Numbered from the stretch's first letter, positions 1-7,039 are shown. The stretch is 9,224 bases of DNA from RGIG1828 sp045592485 (GCA_045592485.1 JAZNUS010000173.1:1-9224); one strand, 5' to 3'. Notes: a model not told the origin generated them from the letters alone. A program made the numbers and translations.

Positions 1-169
1 GAGACAAAATTTATTATTTTAAAACTCCTGCGGACCTCAAATGGATGAATTTTTGAGGAGATTTTGGTGCGGAGGACGCAGGAAGGCTACTCGCCTTTCA
101 AGGACGACAAGGCAAAAGATACCGAAAATTCACCATTTGAGACGTCTTCAGTGTTGGTTGCTAAGGCTA
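1..169. repeat. Structured intergenic element downstream of rnmV
   Basis: This non-coding stretch after the rnmV stop is rich in inverted repeats. CTCAAATGG/TGAATTTT at 36-53 (one bulged base, A45) pairs with 125-141. CCTGCG at 27-32 pairs with CGCAGG at 78-83. GGAAGGC at 81-87 pairs with GCCTTTC at 93-99 around a 5-base loop. CCTCAAA at 35-41 can alternatively pair with TTTGAGG at 52-58. Read on the minus strand, the 27-83 hairpin is followed by a short T-run (24-21), so it could help terminate the rlmB-rnmV transcript, but the T-run is weak. The pattern suggests a dispersed fold-back repeat. Its outer limits are uncertain and it may continue past base 1. The open frame across it on the plus strand does not look like a real gene. 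Confidence 0.5.
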
Positions 170-748
170 TTATTTCATATTGTTTATAAGGTTTTTATAT
201 TCATCATACCCATATATGGCATTAAGACAATCAAGCATCATATTGGAAGACATTCTGACCGGAAGACCTAATTTTTTCAAAAATTCTGTTCTTTTTATGT
301 GACTGTCAGCCAATCCGCAAAGGCCATCATTGCACAAATCCGCCTTGGTTATTAGTTTTACATTTTCTTCTTCAACAGCCACTGTCGCAGATTTCAGAGA
401 GTTGATTATAACCTCATTGGAAACTCCTTCAACTCCGAGAAAGCCTTCCTTTGAAGGCTTGTCCTTCCGGCGTTCTTTGCCTTTTATATCGGGGATATAG
501 GCATGTTTCACATTTTTTCCTTTAAGACAGTTTTTTATGTAATTTCTTATTTGAAAGCCTGCCCTGTCACTGTCTGTGAATATGATTATTCCTTTTTTGT
601 CGGCAAGAGCTGCCAAAAGACGCATCTGAGACTTATTTTTAAATATCATAAATCCATCGGTCACAACAATTGTTGCATCAACTATTCCGGACAGTTTAAT
701 CTTGTCATAGTTCCCTTCAACAACAATTGCTTCTTTGATTTTAATCAT
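170..748 (-). CDS. rnmV: Ribonuclease M5 (Toprim domain), 5S rRNA maturation
   Basis: This 192-residue protein matches RNase M5 in length (about 186 residues in Bacillus subtilis) and layout. The family cleaves double-stranded precursor 5S rRNA to its mature ends, in B. subtilis with ribosomal protein L18 as cofactor. The N-terminal Toprim domain shows the metal-binding glutamate in VVEG (E11) and the acidic pair in TDSDRAG (D59, D61). A KHAYIPD stretch (81-87) is followed by GVEG (105-108), which corresponds to GVEH in characterised M5 enzymes. The C-terminal part resembles the DUF4093 tail common in clostridial members. The ATG start has a GGAG ribosome binding site that overlaps the upstream stop region. 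The gene is last in the rlmB cluster, 11 nt after the UPF0210 gene, which fits a shared theme of rRNA processing. Another small Toprim protein is less likely. Confidence 0.88.
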   Translation of the reverse strand: MIKIKEAIVVEGNYDKIKLSGIVDATIVVTDGFMIFKNKSQMRLLAALADKKGIIIFTDSDRAGFQIRNYIKNCLKGKNVKHAYIPDIKGKERRKDKPSKEGFLGVEGVSNEVIINSLKSATVAVEEENVKLITKADLCNDGLCGLADSHIKRTEFLKKLGLPVRMSSNMMLDCLNAIYGYDEYKNLINNMK

Positions 749-759
749 AGTTTTCTCCG

Positions 760-2118
760 TTAATTTCTGAGACTGTGAATTGGCGCAGGTATGCGGCCTC
801 CGCGTGCAATGAAGGCTTCACTGGAATAATTATTAACAGGCATAACCGGACCTGTTCCCAAAAGCCCGCCAAATTCAACGGTGTCACCGACTTTTTTGCC
901 GGGCGCAGGAATAATGCGCACAGCTGTTGTTTTGTTGTTTATCATACCGATTGCCGACTCATCGGCAATGATAGCGGAAATAGTTGATGCTGAAGTATCT
1001 CCGGGTACAACAATCATATCAAGTCCTACCGAGCATACGCAGGTCATAGCCTCAAGCTTATCTATGGACAATGCTCCGCATCTTGTTGCAGCTATCATAC
1101 CGGCATCCTCGCTTACAGGAATAAACGCACCGCTTAATCCTCCAACATAGGATGAAGCAAACACTCCGCCCTTTTTAACTGCATCGTTAAGAAGAGCAAG
1201 TGCTGCTGTTGTACCATGAGTTCCGCATTTTTCAAGGCCCATTTCTTCTAATATATATGCAACACTGTCGCCAACTGCCGGGGTTGGTGCCAAAGAAAGG
1301 TCTACAATTCCAAAAGGAACCCCCAGACGCTTTGAAGCTTCCATAGCAACGAGCTGCCCCATGCGGGTAACCTTGAAAGCGGTTTTCTTTATTGTTTCGG
1401 AGACAACGCCAAAATCGCAGCCTCTGACCTTTTCAAGAGCGTGTTTCACAACACCCGGACCGCTTACACCTACATTTATTACACAATCAGGCTCACCTAC
1501 ACCGTGAAACGCTCCTGCCATAAAGGGATTATCTTCCACACTGTTGCAAAAAACAACAAGCTTTGCATTGCCGAATCCGTCTGCCTCTGCAGTAAGTTCC
1601 TGAGTTTTTTTAATAACATCGCCCATCATTTTTACCGCATCCATATTGATGCCGGCTTTTGTATTACCAACATTAACCGACGAGCAAACTATATCGGTGG
1701 ATGCAAGGGCTTCGGGAATGGAGTTAATGAGAATTTTATCGGCTTCGGTAAAGCCCTTGTGAACAAGAGACGAAAAGCCTCCGATAAAGTTTACACCAAC
1801 AGTTTTGGCTGCGGCATCGAGAGTTTTTGCAAAGGGAACATATGTTTTTGCATCGGATGCACCTGCAACCAGTGAAATTGGCGTAACTGAAATACGCTTG
1901 TTTATTATGGGGATACCAAGCTCTTTTTCGATAGCTTCTCCCGTTTCAACAAGCTTTTCTGCCTTTTTACAAATTTTGTCATATATTTTCTGTCTTGACT
2001 TTTCCGAATCAGAATCGGCACAGTCAAGAAGGGAAATGCCCATGGTAACCGTACGAATGTCAAGATGCTCATTGTCGATCATATGGAGAGTTTCCAATGT
2101 TTCATATTTATTAATCAC
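760..2118 (-). CDS. UPF0210 (PFL-like, DUF711) family protein
   Basis: This 452-residue cytosolic protein belongs, by sequence pattern, to the UPF0210 family (usually about 445-455 residues). The family has no established biochemical activity; the label PFL reflects resemblance to the pyruvate-formate-lyase fold. Conserved-looking glycine-rich blocks include VGVSGPGVVKHAL in the middle and GTHGTTAALALL and GGLSGAFIPVSEDAGMI in the C-terminal half. I see no signal peptide or membrane segment. The start is GTG at 2116-2118 with an AGAGG site about 10 nt upstream, and it yields the N-terminus MINKYETLETLHMI. The upstream gene (24 nt away) is a UPF0237 ACT-domain protein. These two genes are a recurrent adjacent pair in Bacillota, so the ACT protein may sense a ligand for this partner, but that is inference. 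Confidence 0.9.
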   Translation of the reverse strand: MINKYETLETLHMIDNEHLDIRTVTMGISLLDCADSDSEKSRQKIYDKICKKAEKLVETGEAIEKELGIPIINKRISVTPISLVAGASDAKTYVPFAKTLDAAAKTVGVNFIGGFSSLVHKGFTEADKILINSIPEALASTDIVCSSVNVGNTKAGINMDAVKMMGDVIKKTQELTAEADGFGNAKLVVFCNSVEDNPFMAGAFHGVGEPDCVINVGVSGPGVVKHALEKVRGCDFGVVSETIKKTAFKVTRMGQLVAMEASKRLGVPFGIVDLSLAPTPAVGDSVAYILEEMGLEKCGTHGTTAALALLNDAVKKGGVFASSYVGGLSGAFIPVSEDAGMIAATRCGALSIDKLEAMTCVCSVGLDMIVVPGDTSASTISAIIADESAIGMINNKTTAVRIIPAPGKKVGDTVEFGGLLGTGPVMPVNNYSSEAFIARGGRIPAPIHSLRN

Positions 2119-2142
2119 AGTAACACCGCCTCTGAAGTATGA

Positions 2143-2415
2143 TTAAATTCTGTGCATGGATTCAAAAATGCTTTCAAGCTGAATCCTGATTTCCACACCA
2201 AGTTTTTCTCCTTCGGCAGAAAGAATGTCTGAAATTTTGCCGAAATCGTTACATGCTTTATCAATGTCCACAATCATCATCATTGTGAACATTCCCTGAA
2301 GAATAGTCTGGGAAATGTCAAGCACATTAATATTATTTTCTGACAGTATCTTTGATACACCATATATAATTCCGACTTTATCCTTGCCGATAACTGTTAT
2401 TATCGCTTTCTTCAT
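2143..2415 (-). CDS. ACT-domain protein, UPF0237 family
   Basis: This 90-residue protein consists of essentially one ACT domain, the usual ligand-binding fold of amino-acid-responsive regulators. The N-terminal strand and turn ITVIGKDKVGIIYGVSKIL (about 6-24), the NINVLDISQTI block and the closing IFESMHRI are hallmarks of the UPF0237 family, and the length is typical. The ATG has a GGAGG site 8 bases upstream. It lies 22 nt after rlmB and 24 nt before the UPF0210 gene and is almost certainly co-transcribed with both. The ligand is unknown. ACT domains commonly dimerise and bind amino acids at the interface, so a role in adjusting the UPF0210 protein is plausible but not shown by the sequence. 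Confidence 0.9.
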   Translation of the reverse strand: MKKAIITVIGKDKVGIIYGVSKILSENNINVLDISQTILQGMFTMMMIVDIDKACNDFGKISDILSAEGEKLGVEIRIQLESIFESMHRI

Positions 2416-2437
2416 ATTAAAAACCTCCGTTTATACA

Positions 2438-3193
2438 TTATTTTGCACGGGTTCGCACAACTTCATATATCATAAGTGCTCCCGCAACAGATGCGTTGAG
2501 CGAAGATATTTTCCCAAGCATGGGAATGCGAACCATAAAATCACATTTTTCCTTAACAAGATGAGAAATGCCTTTTCCTTCATTACCAACAACTATAGCC
2601 ACAGCACCTGAAAAATCGTGAGTGTAGATGGTATTCTCACCATCCATGTCGGCACCGACAACCCACACATTTTCTTTTTTTAGCAGATCAATTGTTTTGG
2701 CAATACTTGAAACTTTTGCAACAGGGGTATACTCCACTGCACCTGCCGAGGTCTTTGCAACCGTTGCACTAAGCCCCACACTGTTGTGCTTTGAAATAAT
2801 CACTCCATGAACACCTGCGGCATTGGCACTTCTGATAATTGAGCCAAGATTATGAGGATCTGTGATGTCATCACAGATTACAATAAAAGGAGCTTCGTTT
2901 TTATCTTTTGCAATCTTCAAAATATCAGAAACACTGACATATTCCTTTGCCGCAGCATAGGCAATAACACCCTGGTGAGCACCGGTTGAAGACATTTTGT
3001 CAAGCTTTGCTTTCTCGGCATAGGAAACATTAATTCGCTTATCTCTTGCAATGGCAAGGATTTTAAGAATCGAGCCGTTTTTCTCACCGTTTTGCACAAT
3101 AATTTTATCAATTGGTCTGTCAGCGCGCAACGCCTCCATAACCGGATTTCTTCCTTCAATTCTGTCTGCAGAAATATTCTTTTCAAAATCCAT
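2438..3193 (-). CDS. rlmB: 23S rRNA (guanosine-2'-O-)-methyltransferase RlmB (SpoU/TrmH family)
   Basis: The family transfers a methyl group from S-adenosylmethionine to the ribose 2'-OH of a conserved 23S rRNA guanosine (G2251 in E. coli) near the peptidyl transferase centre. The 251-residue length suits RlmB (243 in E. coli). An N-terminal RNA-binding domain (about 10-85, starting IEGRNPVMEAL) precedes the SPOUT trefoil-knot domain. Its three motifs are intact: DPHNLGSIIRSA at 112-123 (N115, R121), VGNEGKGIS at 202-210, and IPMLGKISSLNASVAGAL at 223-240. The ATG is preceded by AGGAGAG. It is the first gene of a four-gene cluster and follows the lysC terminator after a gap with a possible promoter. 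A related SpoU methyltransferase with another target cannot be excluded, but the full N-terminal domain and motif set favour RlmB. Confidence 0.9.
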   Translation of the reverse strand: MDFEKNISADRIEGRNPVMEALRADRPIDKIIVQNGEKNGSILKILAIARDKRINVSYAEKAKLDKMSSTGAHQGVIAYAAAKEYVSVSDILKIAKDKNEAPFIVICDDITDPHNLGSIIRSANAAGVHGVIISKHNSVGLSATVAKTSAGAVEYTPVAKVSSIAKTIDLLKKENVWVVGADMDGENTIYTHDFSGAVAIVVGNEGKGISHLVKEKCDFMVRIPMLGKISSLNASVAGALMIYEVVRTRAK

Positions 3194-3232
3194 AAATTTT
3201 CTCTCCTAAAGAAGATTTGTCTTCAGTCCTGA

Positions 3233-3270
3233 CGCTTTTCTACTATTATATATACATATACAGAAAAGCG
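3233..3270. repeat. 9-bp perfect inverted repeat around the rlmB -10 region
   Basis: CGCTTTTCT (3233-3241) is the exact reverse complement of AGAAAAGCG (3262-3270), separated by 20 AT-rich bases that contain TATAAT on the minus strand. One arm shares bases with the 3' side and T-tract of the lysC terminator. It could be an RNA hairpin competing with the terminator, a regulator-binding site, or chance. Confidence 0.45.
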
Positions 3271-3277
3271 GAGGCAA
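3249..3277 (-). promoter_or_regulatory. Possible promoter for the rlmB cluster
   Basis: On the minus strand TTGCCT (3272-3277) and TATATA (3249-3254) are separated by 17 bases. Each box matches the sigma-A consensus at four of six positions. A TATAAT (3245-3250) overlaps the -10 region but lacks a well-spaced -35. The site overlaps the lysC terminator hairpin. It is the best candidate seen between lysC and rlmB, but it is weak. Confidence 0.35.
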
Positions 3278-3292
3278 GCATATACCTCCGCA
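3262..3292 (-). terminator. Intrinsic terminator of the hom-thrB-lysC operon
   Basis: A perfect 7-bp stem, GCGGAGG (3268-3274) against CCTCCGC (3285-3291), closes a 10-base loop. Read on the minus strand it is followed directly by TTTTCTGT. This lies about 70 nt past the lysC stop, the expected place for a rho-independent terminator. Confidence 0.85.
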
Positions 3293-3359
3293 TTGTAATC
3301 CCTGACTGAAAAACAGTATTATAGGTGTCCTTCAATATGTCTTGCAGGAAATAAGAAGG

Positions 3360-3833
3360 TTACGCCAAATTAAATTTTTCGTGAATTACATTTACTGCTC
3401 TGTCTGCGTTCTTTTTGTTGATAAGAACAGAAACTTTGATTTCAGATGTTGAAATCATATGAATGTTAATGTTTGCATCATAAAGAGCTTCAAACATTGT
3501 ACTTGCAACTCCGGGATTGTTAACCATACCTGAGCCAACAATTGAAACCTTTGAATAATCTGTACTTGTTTTGATTTCTTCAAAGCAAAGGGCAGCCTTG
3601 TTTTCATTGAGAATTGCAACAGCACTGTCAAGATGATCCTCAGCCACAGTGAAACTGATGTCTTTTTTGCCTTCGCGTCCGATTGACTGAAGAATAATAT
3701 CAACATTTATATTTTTTCCGGCAAGAAGAGAGAACACCTTGAATGCCATTCCGGGTCTGTCTTCAATATCACAAATTGAAATTCTTGCGATATCATTATC
3801 TCTTGCTACACCTCTAACTATCATTTTTTCCAC
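3360..3833 (-). CDS. Predicted in-frame beta subunit of aspartokinase (internal start)
   Basis: An AAGGAGGT sequence (3841-3848) inside lysC sits 7 nt before an in-frame GTG (codon 246, 3831-3833) and 16 nt before an in-frame ATG (codon 249, 3822-3824). Translation from GTG gives 157 residues containing only the two ACT domains. In B. subtilis and Corynebacterium glutamicum, lysC is known to encode such a smaller regulatory subunit from an internal start, giving an alpha2-beta2 enzyme. The internal site here is stronger than the site for full-length LysC and lies at the same linker between kinase and ACT domains. Use of the start is predicted, not proven. Confidence 0.65.
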   Translation of the reverse strand: MEKMIVRGVARDNDIARISICDIEDRPGMAFKVFSLLAGKNINVDIILQSIGREGKKDISFTVAEDHLDSAVAILNENKAALCFEEIKTSTDYSKVSIVGSGMVNNPGVASTMFEALYDANINIHMISTSEIKVSVLINKKNADRAVNVIHEKFNLA

Positions 3834-4568
3834 TTTACTTACCTCCTTGACAACTGTTCCGGGATTTTTGTTCAGGCTTGAACGCACGGTTAAGTTTACA
3901 TTATATTTTTTTGCCATTTCAACAGATCTGTTATGAAGAACATTTGCACCAAGACTTGCCAGCTCAAGCATTTCATCATAAGAGATTGATTCAAGTTTCT
4001 TTGCATTTTTTACAATGCGGGGATCAGTGGTGAATACACCGTCCACATCTGTGTATATTTCGCACATATCCGCACGAAGTGCTGCAGCAATTGCAACTGC
4101 TGATGTATCAGAACCGCCTCTGCCGAGAGTGGTTATGTCGTCATATTTATTGATGCCCTGGAATCCTGCTACTATAACAATGTGGTTGGAATCCAGCTCC
4201 TTACGGATACGCTCGCCATCTATTTTGGATATACGAGCACCGCCGTAATTACTGTCGGTTTTCATACCGATCTGCCATCCGGTAAGCGAAACAACCGGGT
4301 AACCCAGCTTCTGAATTGCCATTGCAAGAAGCGATATGGAAATCTGTTCACCTGTTGAAAGCAGCATATCCATTTCACGCTTTGATGCAGCGGGGTTAAT
4401 TTCTTTTGCTTTTTCGATTAATTCGTCTGTAGTGTCGCCCTGAGCAGATACTACTACAACAACGGAATTACCTTCTTTGTAGGTATCAACAATTCTTCCG
4501 GCAACATTCATGACTCTTTCGGCATTGGCTACTGATGAACCGCCGAACTTCTGAACTATTAAGCCCAT
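3360..4568 (-). CDS. lysC: Aspartate kinase (aspartokinase) with two C-terminal ACT domains
   Basis: The enzyme phosphorylates L-aspartate to aspartyl-4-phosphate, the entry step to lysine, threonine and methionine synthesis. The 402-residue protein has a complete amino-acid-kinase domain: KFGGSS at 7-12, TGEQ at 72-75, GFQG at 135-138, LGRGGSDTSA at 148-157 and YTDVDGVFTTDPR at 172-184. Two ACT domains follow, at about 263-325 (start IEDRPGMAFKVFSLLA) and about 341-402 (SGMVNNPGVASTMFEAL). This is the layout of the monofunctional, feedback-regulated class that includes B. subtilis LysC. The ATG start has GGGAGG 8 bases upstream. It is the last gene of the hom-thrB-lysC operon, 18 nt after thrB, and an intrinsic terminator follows. 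The operon context suggests threonine among its effectors, which is inference. An internal start is described separately. Confidence 0.94.
   Translation of the reverse strand: MGLIVQKFGGSSVANAERVMNVAGRIVDTYKEGNSVVVVVSAQGDTTDELIEKAKEINPAASKREMDMLLSTGEQISISLLAMAIQKLGYPVVSLTGWQIGMKTDSNYGGARISKIDGERIRKELDSNHIVIVAGFQGINKYDDITTLGRGGSDTSAVAIAAALRADMCEIYTDVDGVFTTDPRIVKNAKKLESISYDEMLELASLGANVLHNRSVEMAKKYNVNLTVRSSLNKNPGTVVKEVSKVEKMIVRGVARDNDIARISICDIEDRPGMAFKVFSLLAGKNINVDIILQSIGREGKKDISFTVAEDHLDSAVAILNENKAALCFEEIKTSTDYSKVSIVGSGMVNNPGVASTMFEALYDANINIHMISTSEIKVSVLINKKNADRAVNVIHEKFNLA
3841..3848 (-). promoter_or_regulatory. Internal Shine-Dalgarno site in lysC
   Basis: The minus strand reads AAGGAGGT, a near-perfect complement to the 16S rRNA tail, using the K241-E242-V243 codons. 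It is well spaced from the in-frame GTG at codon 246 and supports separate translation of the ACT-domain region. Confidence 0.65.
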
Positions 4569-4586
4569 TTTTCAAACCTCCCAATT

Positions 4587-5480
4587 TTATTCTATTACAG
4601 CGCCGATATTGTCTGCGTTCAGCATAACAAGACGCCAATTTTTCAAATTTGTTTTAATGTGTTCGTTCATATTATATTCAAACGCTGCGTAATCTTTGCT
4701 TACAACAGACATAATTGTTGGTCCTGCACCGCTGAGATATGCTCCGAGTGCTCCTGCTCTCCGTGCTGTGCGAATGATGTATTCACCGCTTTTTATATAA
4801 GGAAAGCGGTATCTTTGATGAATTTTGTCGCGAAAGCACATTGACAAGAGCTTTTCATCTCCCCTGTCCATTGCTAAAGAAAGCATTGAGGCACGGGATA
4901 TATTATAAGAAGCATTGCGAAAACTCACAAATCTTGGCAAAATATTTCTCGATTTTTTTGTCTGAAGATAGAAATCGGGAATCATTGCTCCAAAACGCAA
5001 TTTTTCGCTTACTTCACATTTGGTGTGTACAATTTTTTGCTTATCATAAAACGACACCGTAAATCCACCCATCAGTGCCGGAGTAACATTGTCGGGATGG
5101 CCTTCAAGCTCAAATGCCATACATAACAATTCGTCCTTCGAAAAAGGATCACCAAGAATATGATTTGCTCCAACAAGACCGGTCACAATTCCGGAAGAGC
5201 TGCTTCCGAGACCGCGTGTAACAGGAATGTCGGAGGATACACGCACCCTTATACCGTCAAGTCTTTTGCCTGCCTTAGAAAAAACACTTTCACAGGCTCT
5301 GTAAATAAGATTATTGGAGTCTGTGGGAACATATGACCTGCTTTCATCGAGAATCTCTATTTCAAAGCCTGAATCTGTCTCTTCAAATTCAGCATTAATG
5401 TAAAGGTTCAGTGCTACTCCCATACAGTCGAATCCGGGGCCGAGGTTGGCGCTTGTTGCCGGAACTCTAACCTTGAACAT
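4587..5480 (-). CDS. thrB: Homoserine kinase (GHMP kinase family)
   Basis: The enzyme phosphorylates L-homoserine to O-phosphohomoserine, the substrate of threonine synthase. The 297-residue length fits bacterial ThrB (about 300). The three GHMP motifs are visible: VPATSANLGPGFDCMG near the N-terminus (6-21), the ATP-binding loop PVTRGLGSSSS at 86-96, and GAYLSGAGPTI at 246-256. EGHPDNV at 126-132 is the conserved block that helps form the active site. The ATG at 5478-5480 follows a GGGGGA site. It lies 15 nt downstream of hom and 18 nt upstream of lysC in one operon. No thrC is present here, so threonine synthase must be encoded elsewhere. Confidence 0.94.
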   Translation of the reverse strand: MFKVRVPATSANLGPGFDCMGVALNLYINAEFEETDSGFEIEILDESRSYVPTDSNNLIYRACESVFSKAGKRLDGIRVRVSSDIPVTRGLGSSSSGIVTGLVGANHILGDPFSKDELLCMAFELEGHPDNVTPALMGGFTVSFYDKQKIVHTKCEVSEKLRFGAMIPDFYLQTKKSRNILPRFVSFRNASYNISRASMLSLAMDRGDEKLLSMCFRDKIHQRYRFPYIKSGEYIIRTARRAGALGAYLSGAGPTIMSVVSKDYAAFEYNMNEHIKTNLKNWRLVMLNADNIGAVIE

Positions 5481-5495
5481 TGTTCATCCCCCAAA

Positions 5496-6716
5496 TCAAT
5501 CCAATACCATAAGTGTTGAAACATCGTCTGATTTAAAACCAATCAGCTTGTCCTGAATTTCGGATACCGATGCTCGGGGAGTGATAAATGCAATATATTT
5601 TCCCTTTGATGCAAGGGTTATATCTTCCCCAAAGAGTTCCTTTGCTTTAGACAAATCATCGGAACCGGAAGATGTTTTTATGCGGACATACATTGAACAT
5701 TCAATATCTTCGTAGGGAACAAGGACTTTTTCAGTCTCGGCTGTCCATGGAGCATTGAATGCATTTCCCATATTCTTTGCAGCATCGATAACATCGGCAA
5801 CAACTGCGCTGGCAGTCGGAAGCTTTCCGGCACCGCGGCCATAAAACATTGCATCGCCAAGCATATTGCCCGACACCATAATGCCGTTGAACACATCATC
5901 TACACCTGCAAGAGGTGATTCTTTGGAAACAAGCATCGGAGCTACAACAACTTCAAATTTTGAACCAATGCGCTTGCAGTTACCTATAAGCTTTATGCTT
6001 GAGCCGAACATTTCAGCAAATTCGGTGTCTTCAAGGGTGATTTTTCTGATGCCTTCAGTGTGAACATCTTCATGATTAATTTTACTTCCGTTGATCATTG
6101 AGGACAAAATACTGATTTTTTTGCCTGTGTCAAAACCGTCAACATCTGCAGTGGGGTCTTTTTCGGCATATCCTTTTTCCTGAGCCTCTTTGAGAGCGGC
6201 ATCAAAGGACACATTTTCCTGAAACATTCTGGTGAGAATGTAGTTAGTGGTACCGTTAAGTATTCCGGTAACAGACTCTATGCGGTTTGCGGCAAGGCAA
6301 TTTTTCAGAGGACGGATAATGGGAATGCCTCCGCCAACACTTGCCTCATAGTAATAAGCACAATTATTCTGAATTGCAATTTCAAAAAGCTGATCACCAT
6401 ATGTAGCAACCAATTCCTTGTTTGATGTAATAACAGTTTTGCCCTTTGAAAGCATTTTGCGTGTAAATGTGTTGGCAGGTTCAAGTCCTCCCATTGTTTC
6501 AACAACAATTGCAACCTCAGGATCCTCAGCAATTGTGTCAACATTATTTACAAAAAGCTTGCTTTCGGGATGATCCGAAAAATCTCTGATATCCAGAATG
6601 TATTTAATGTCTATTTCTGTTCCGGCATTAGTGGTGATGTCCGTTGCATTTTTTCTGATAACTTCATAAACGCCGGACCCTACAACACCAAAACCAATTA
6701 TCGCAATCTTTATCAT
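5496..6716 (-). CDS. hom: Homoserine dehydrogenase
   Basis: The enzyme reduces aspartate-4-semialdehyde to homoserine with NAD(P)H, at the branch toward threonine and methionine. The 406-residue protein starts with a Rossmann nucleotide-binding domain (IAIIGFGVVGSGV, 4-16) and continues with SNKELVA (98-104), EASVGGGIPII (124-134), GILNGTTNYILT (151-162) and the catalytic-region signature GYAEKDPTADVDGFD (182-196) followed by K199. The last 65 or so residues (from CSMYVRIK) look like a reduced ACT-type regulatory domain, so it is slightly shorter than B. subtilis Hom (433). The ATG has a GGAGG site. It is first in hom-thrB-lysC. Its leader is unusual: a strong promoter lies over 320 nt upstream and a fold-back element fills the gap. 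I found no T-box or classic leader-peptide attenuator. Confidence 0.95.
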   Translation of the reverse strand: MIKIAIIGFGVVGSGVYEVIRKNATDITTNAGTEIDIKYILDIRDFSDHPESKLFVNNVDTIAEDPEVAIVVETMGGLEPANTFTRKMLSKGKTVITSNKELVATYGDQLFEIAIQNNCAYYYEASVGGGIPIIRPLKNCLAANRIESVTGILNGTTNYILTRMFQENVSFDAALKEAQEKGYAEKDPTADVDGFDTGKKISILSSMINGSKINHEDVHTEGIRKITLEDTEFAEMFGSSIKLIGNCKRIGSKFEVVVAPMLVSKESPLAGVDDVFNGIMVSGNMLGDAMFYGRGAGKLPTASAVVADVIDAAKNMGNAFNAPWTAETEKVLVPYEDIECSMYVRIKTSSGSDDLSKAKELFGEDITLASKGKYIAFITPRASVSEIQDKLIGFKSDDVSTLMVLD

Positions 6717-6745
6717 TTTTCAGACCTCCAAAACTCTGATAGACT

Positions 6746-7023
6746 TAAGCAGTTGCGTCAGTATCCGAACCCGTTTTGGGTGCGTGTTTTTACGCCACTG
6801 CATCGTTAAAATACTCGCAAATGCGTCAGCATTAGCTGCGTTTTTGCCTTACATTGCCGCAAAAACACAGCACCGAAAATTTATCAAACCTAAAACAAAG
6901 AAAAATTGTGACTTTTCAAGGCGGAAGGTCGAAGTAATCCTGTCGGATTTCAAGACCGACAACGAAGAAAAGGTGCTATTTTTCTTTGTTTTAGGCGAGT
7001 TCAGATACTAACGCAACTGCTTA
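6746..7023. mobile_element. MITE-like fold-back element in the hom leader
   Basis: The terminal inverted repeats are 25 bp, at 6746-6770 and 6999-7023, with 2 mismatches, both of which would be G-U pairs in RNA. The outer bases read TAAGCAG...CTGCTTA, so the element may be AGCAG...CTGCT (6748-7021) flanked by a TA duplication, as for Tc1/mariner-IS630-type insertions. Two large internal arms follow. GGTGC plus GTGTTTTT (6779-6791) pairs with AAAAACAC plus GCACC (6861-6874, one bulge). A perfect 18-bp repeat pairs 6889-6906 with 6978-6995. Inside the second arm is a TGTCGG/CCGACA hairpin (6941-6946/6956-6961). The whole could fold as a multi-branched junction. No transposase or credible gene is inside; the short plus-strand open frame across it follows the repeat structure. 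Confidence 0.65.
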
Positions 7024-7039
7024 TACAAATCGATTGTAT

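Noticed and set aside
41..271. A 76-codon plus-strand open frame over the left-edge element and the rnmV end.
   Set aside because: It runs antisense into rnmV, is composed of hairpin arms and is rich in arginine as expected from spurious translation.
3209..3224. GAAGA-TTTG-TCTTC hairpin just upstream of the rlmB ribosome binding site.
   Set aside because: It is only 5 bp, AT-rich and with no sign of a regulatory role, so it could easily be chance.
6784..7011. A 75-codon plus-strand open frame within the fold-back element.
   Set aside because: Its sequence is wholly made of the element's inverted repeats, has no good ribosome binding site and resembles no family I recognise.
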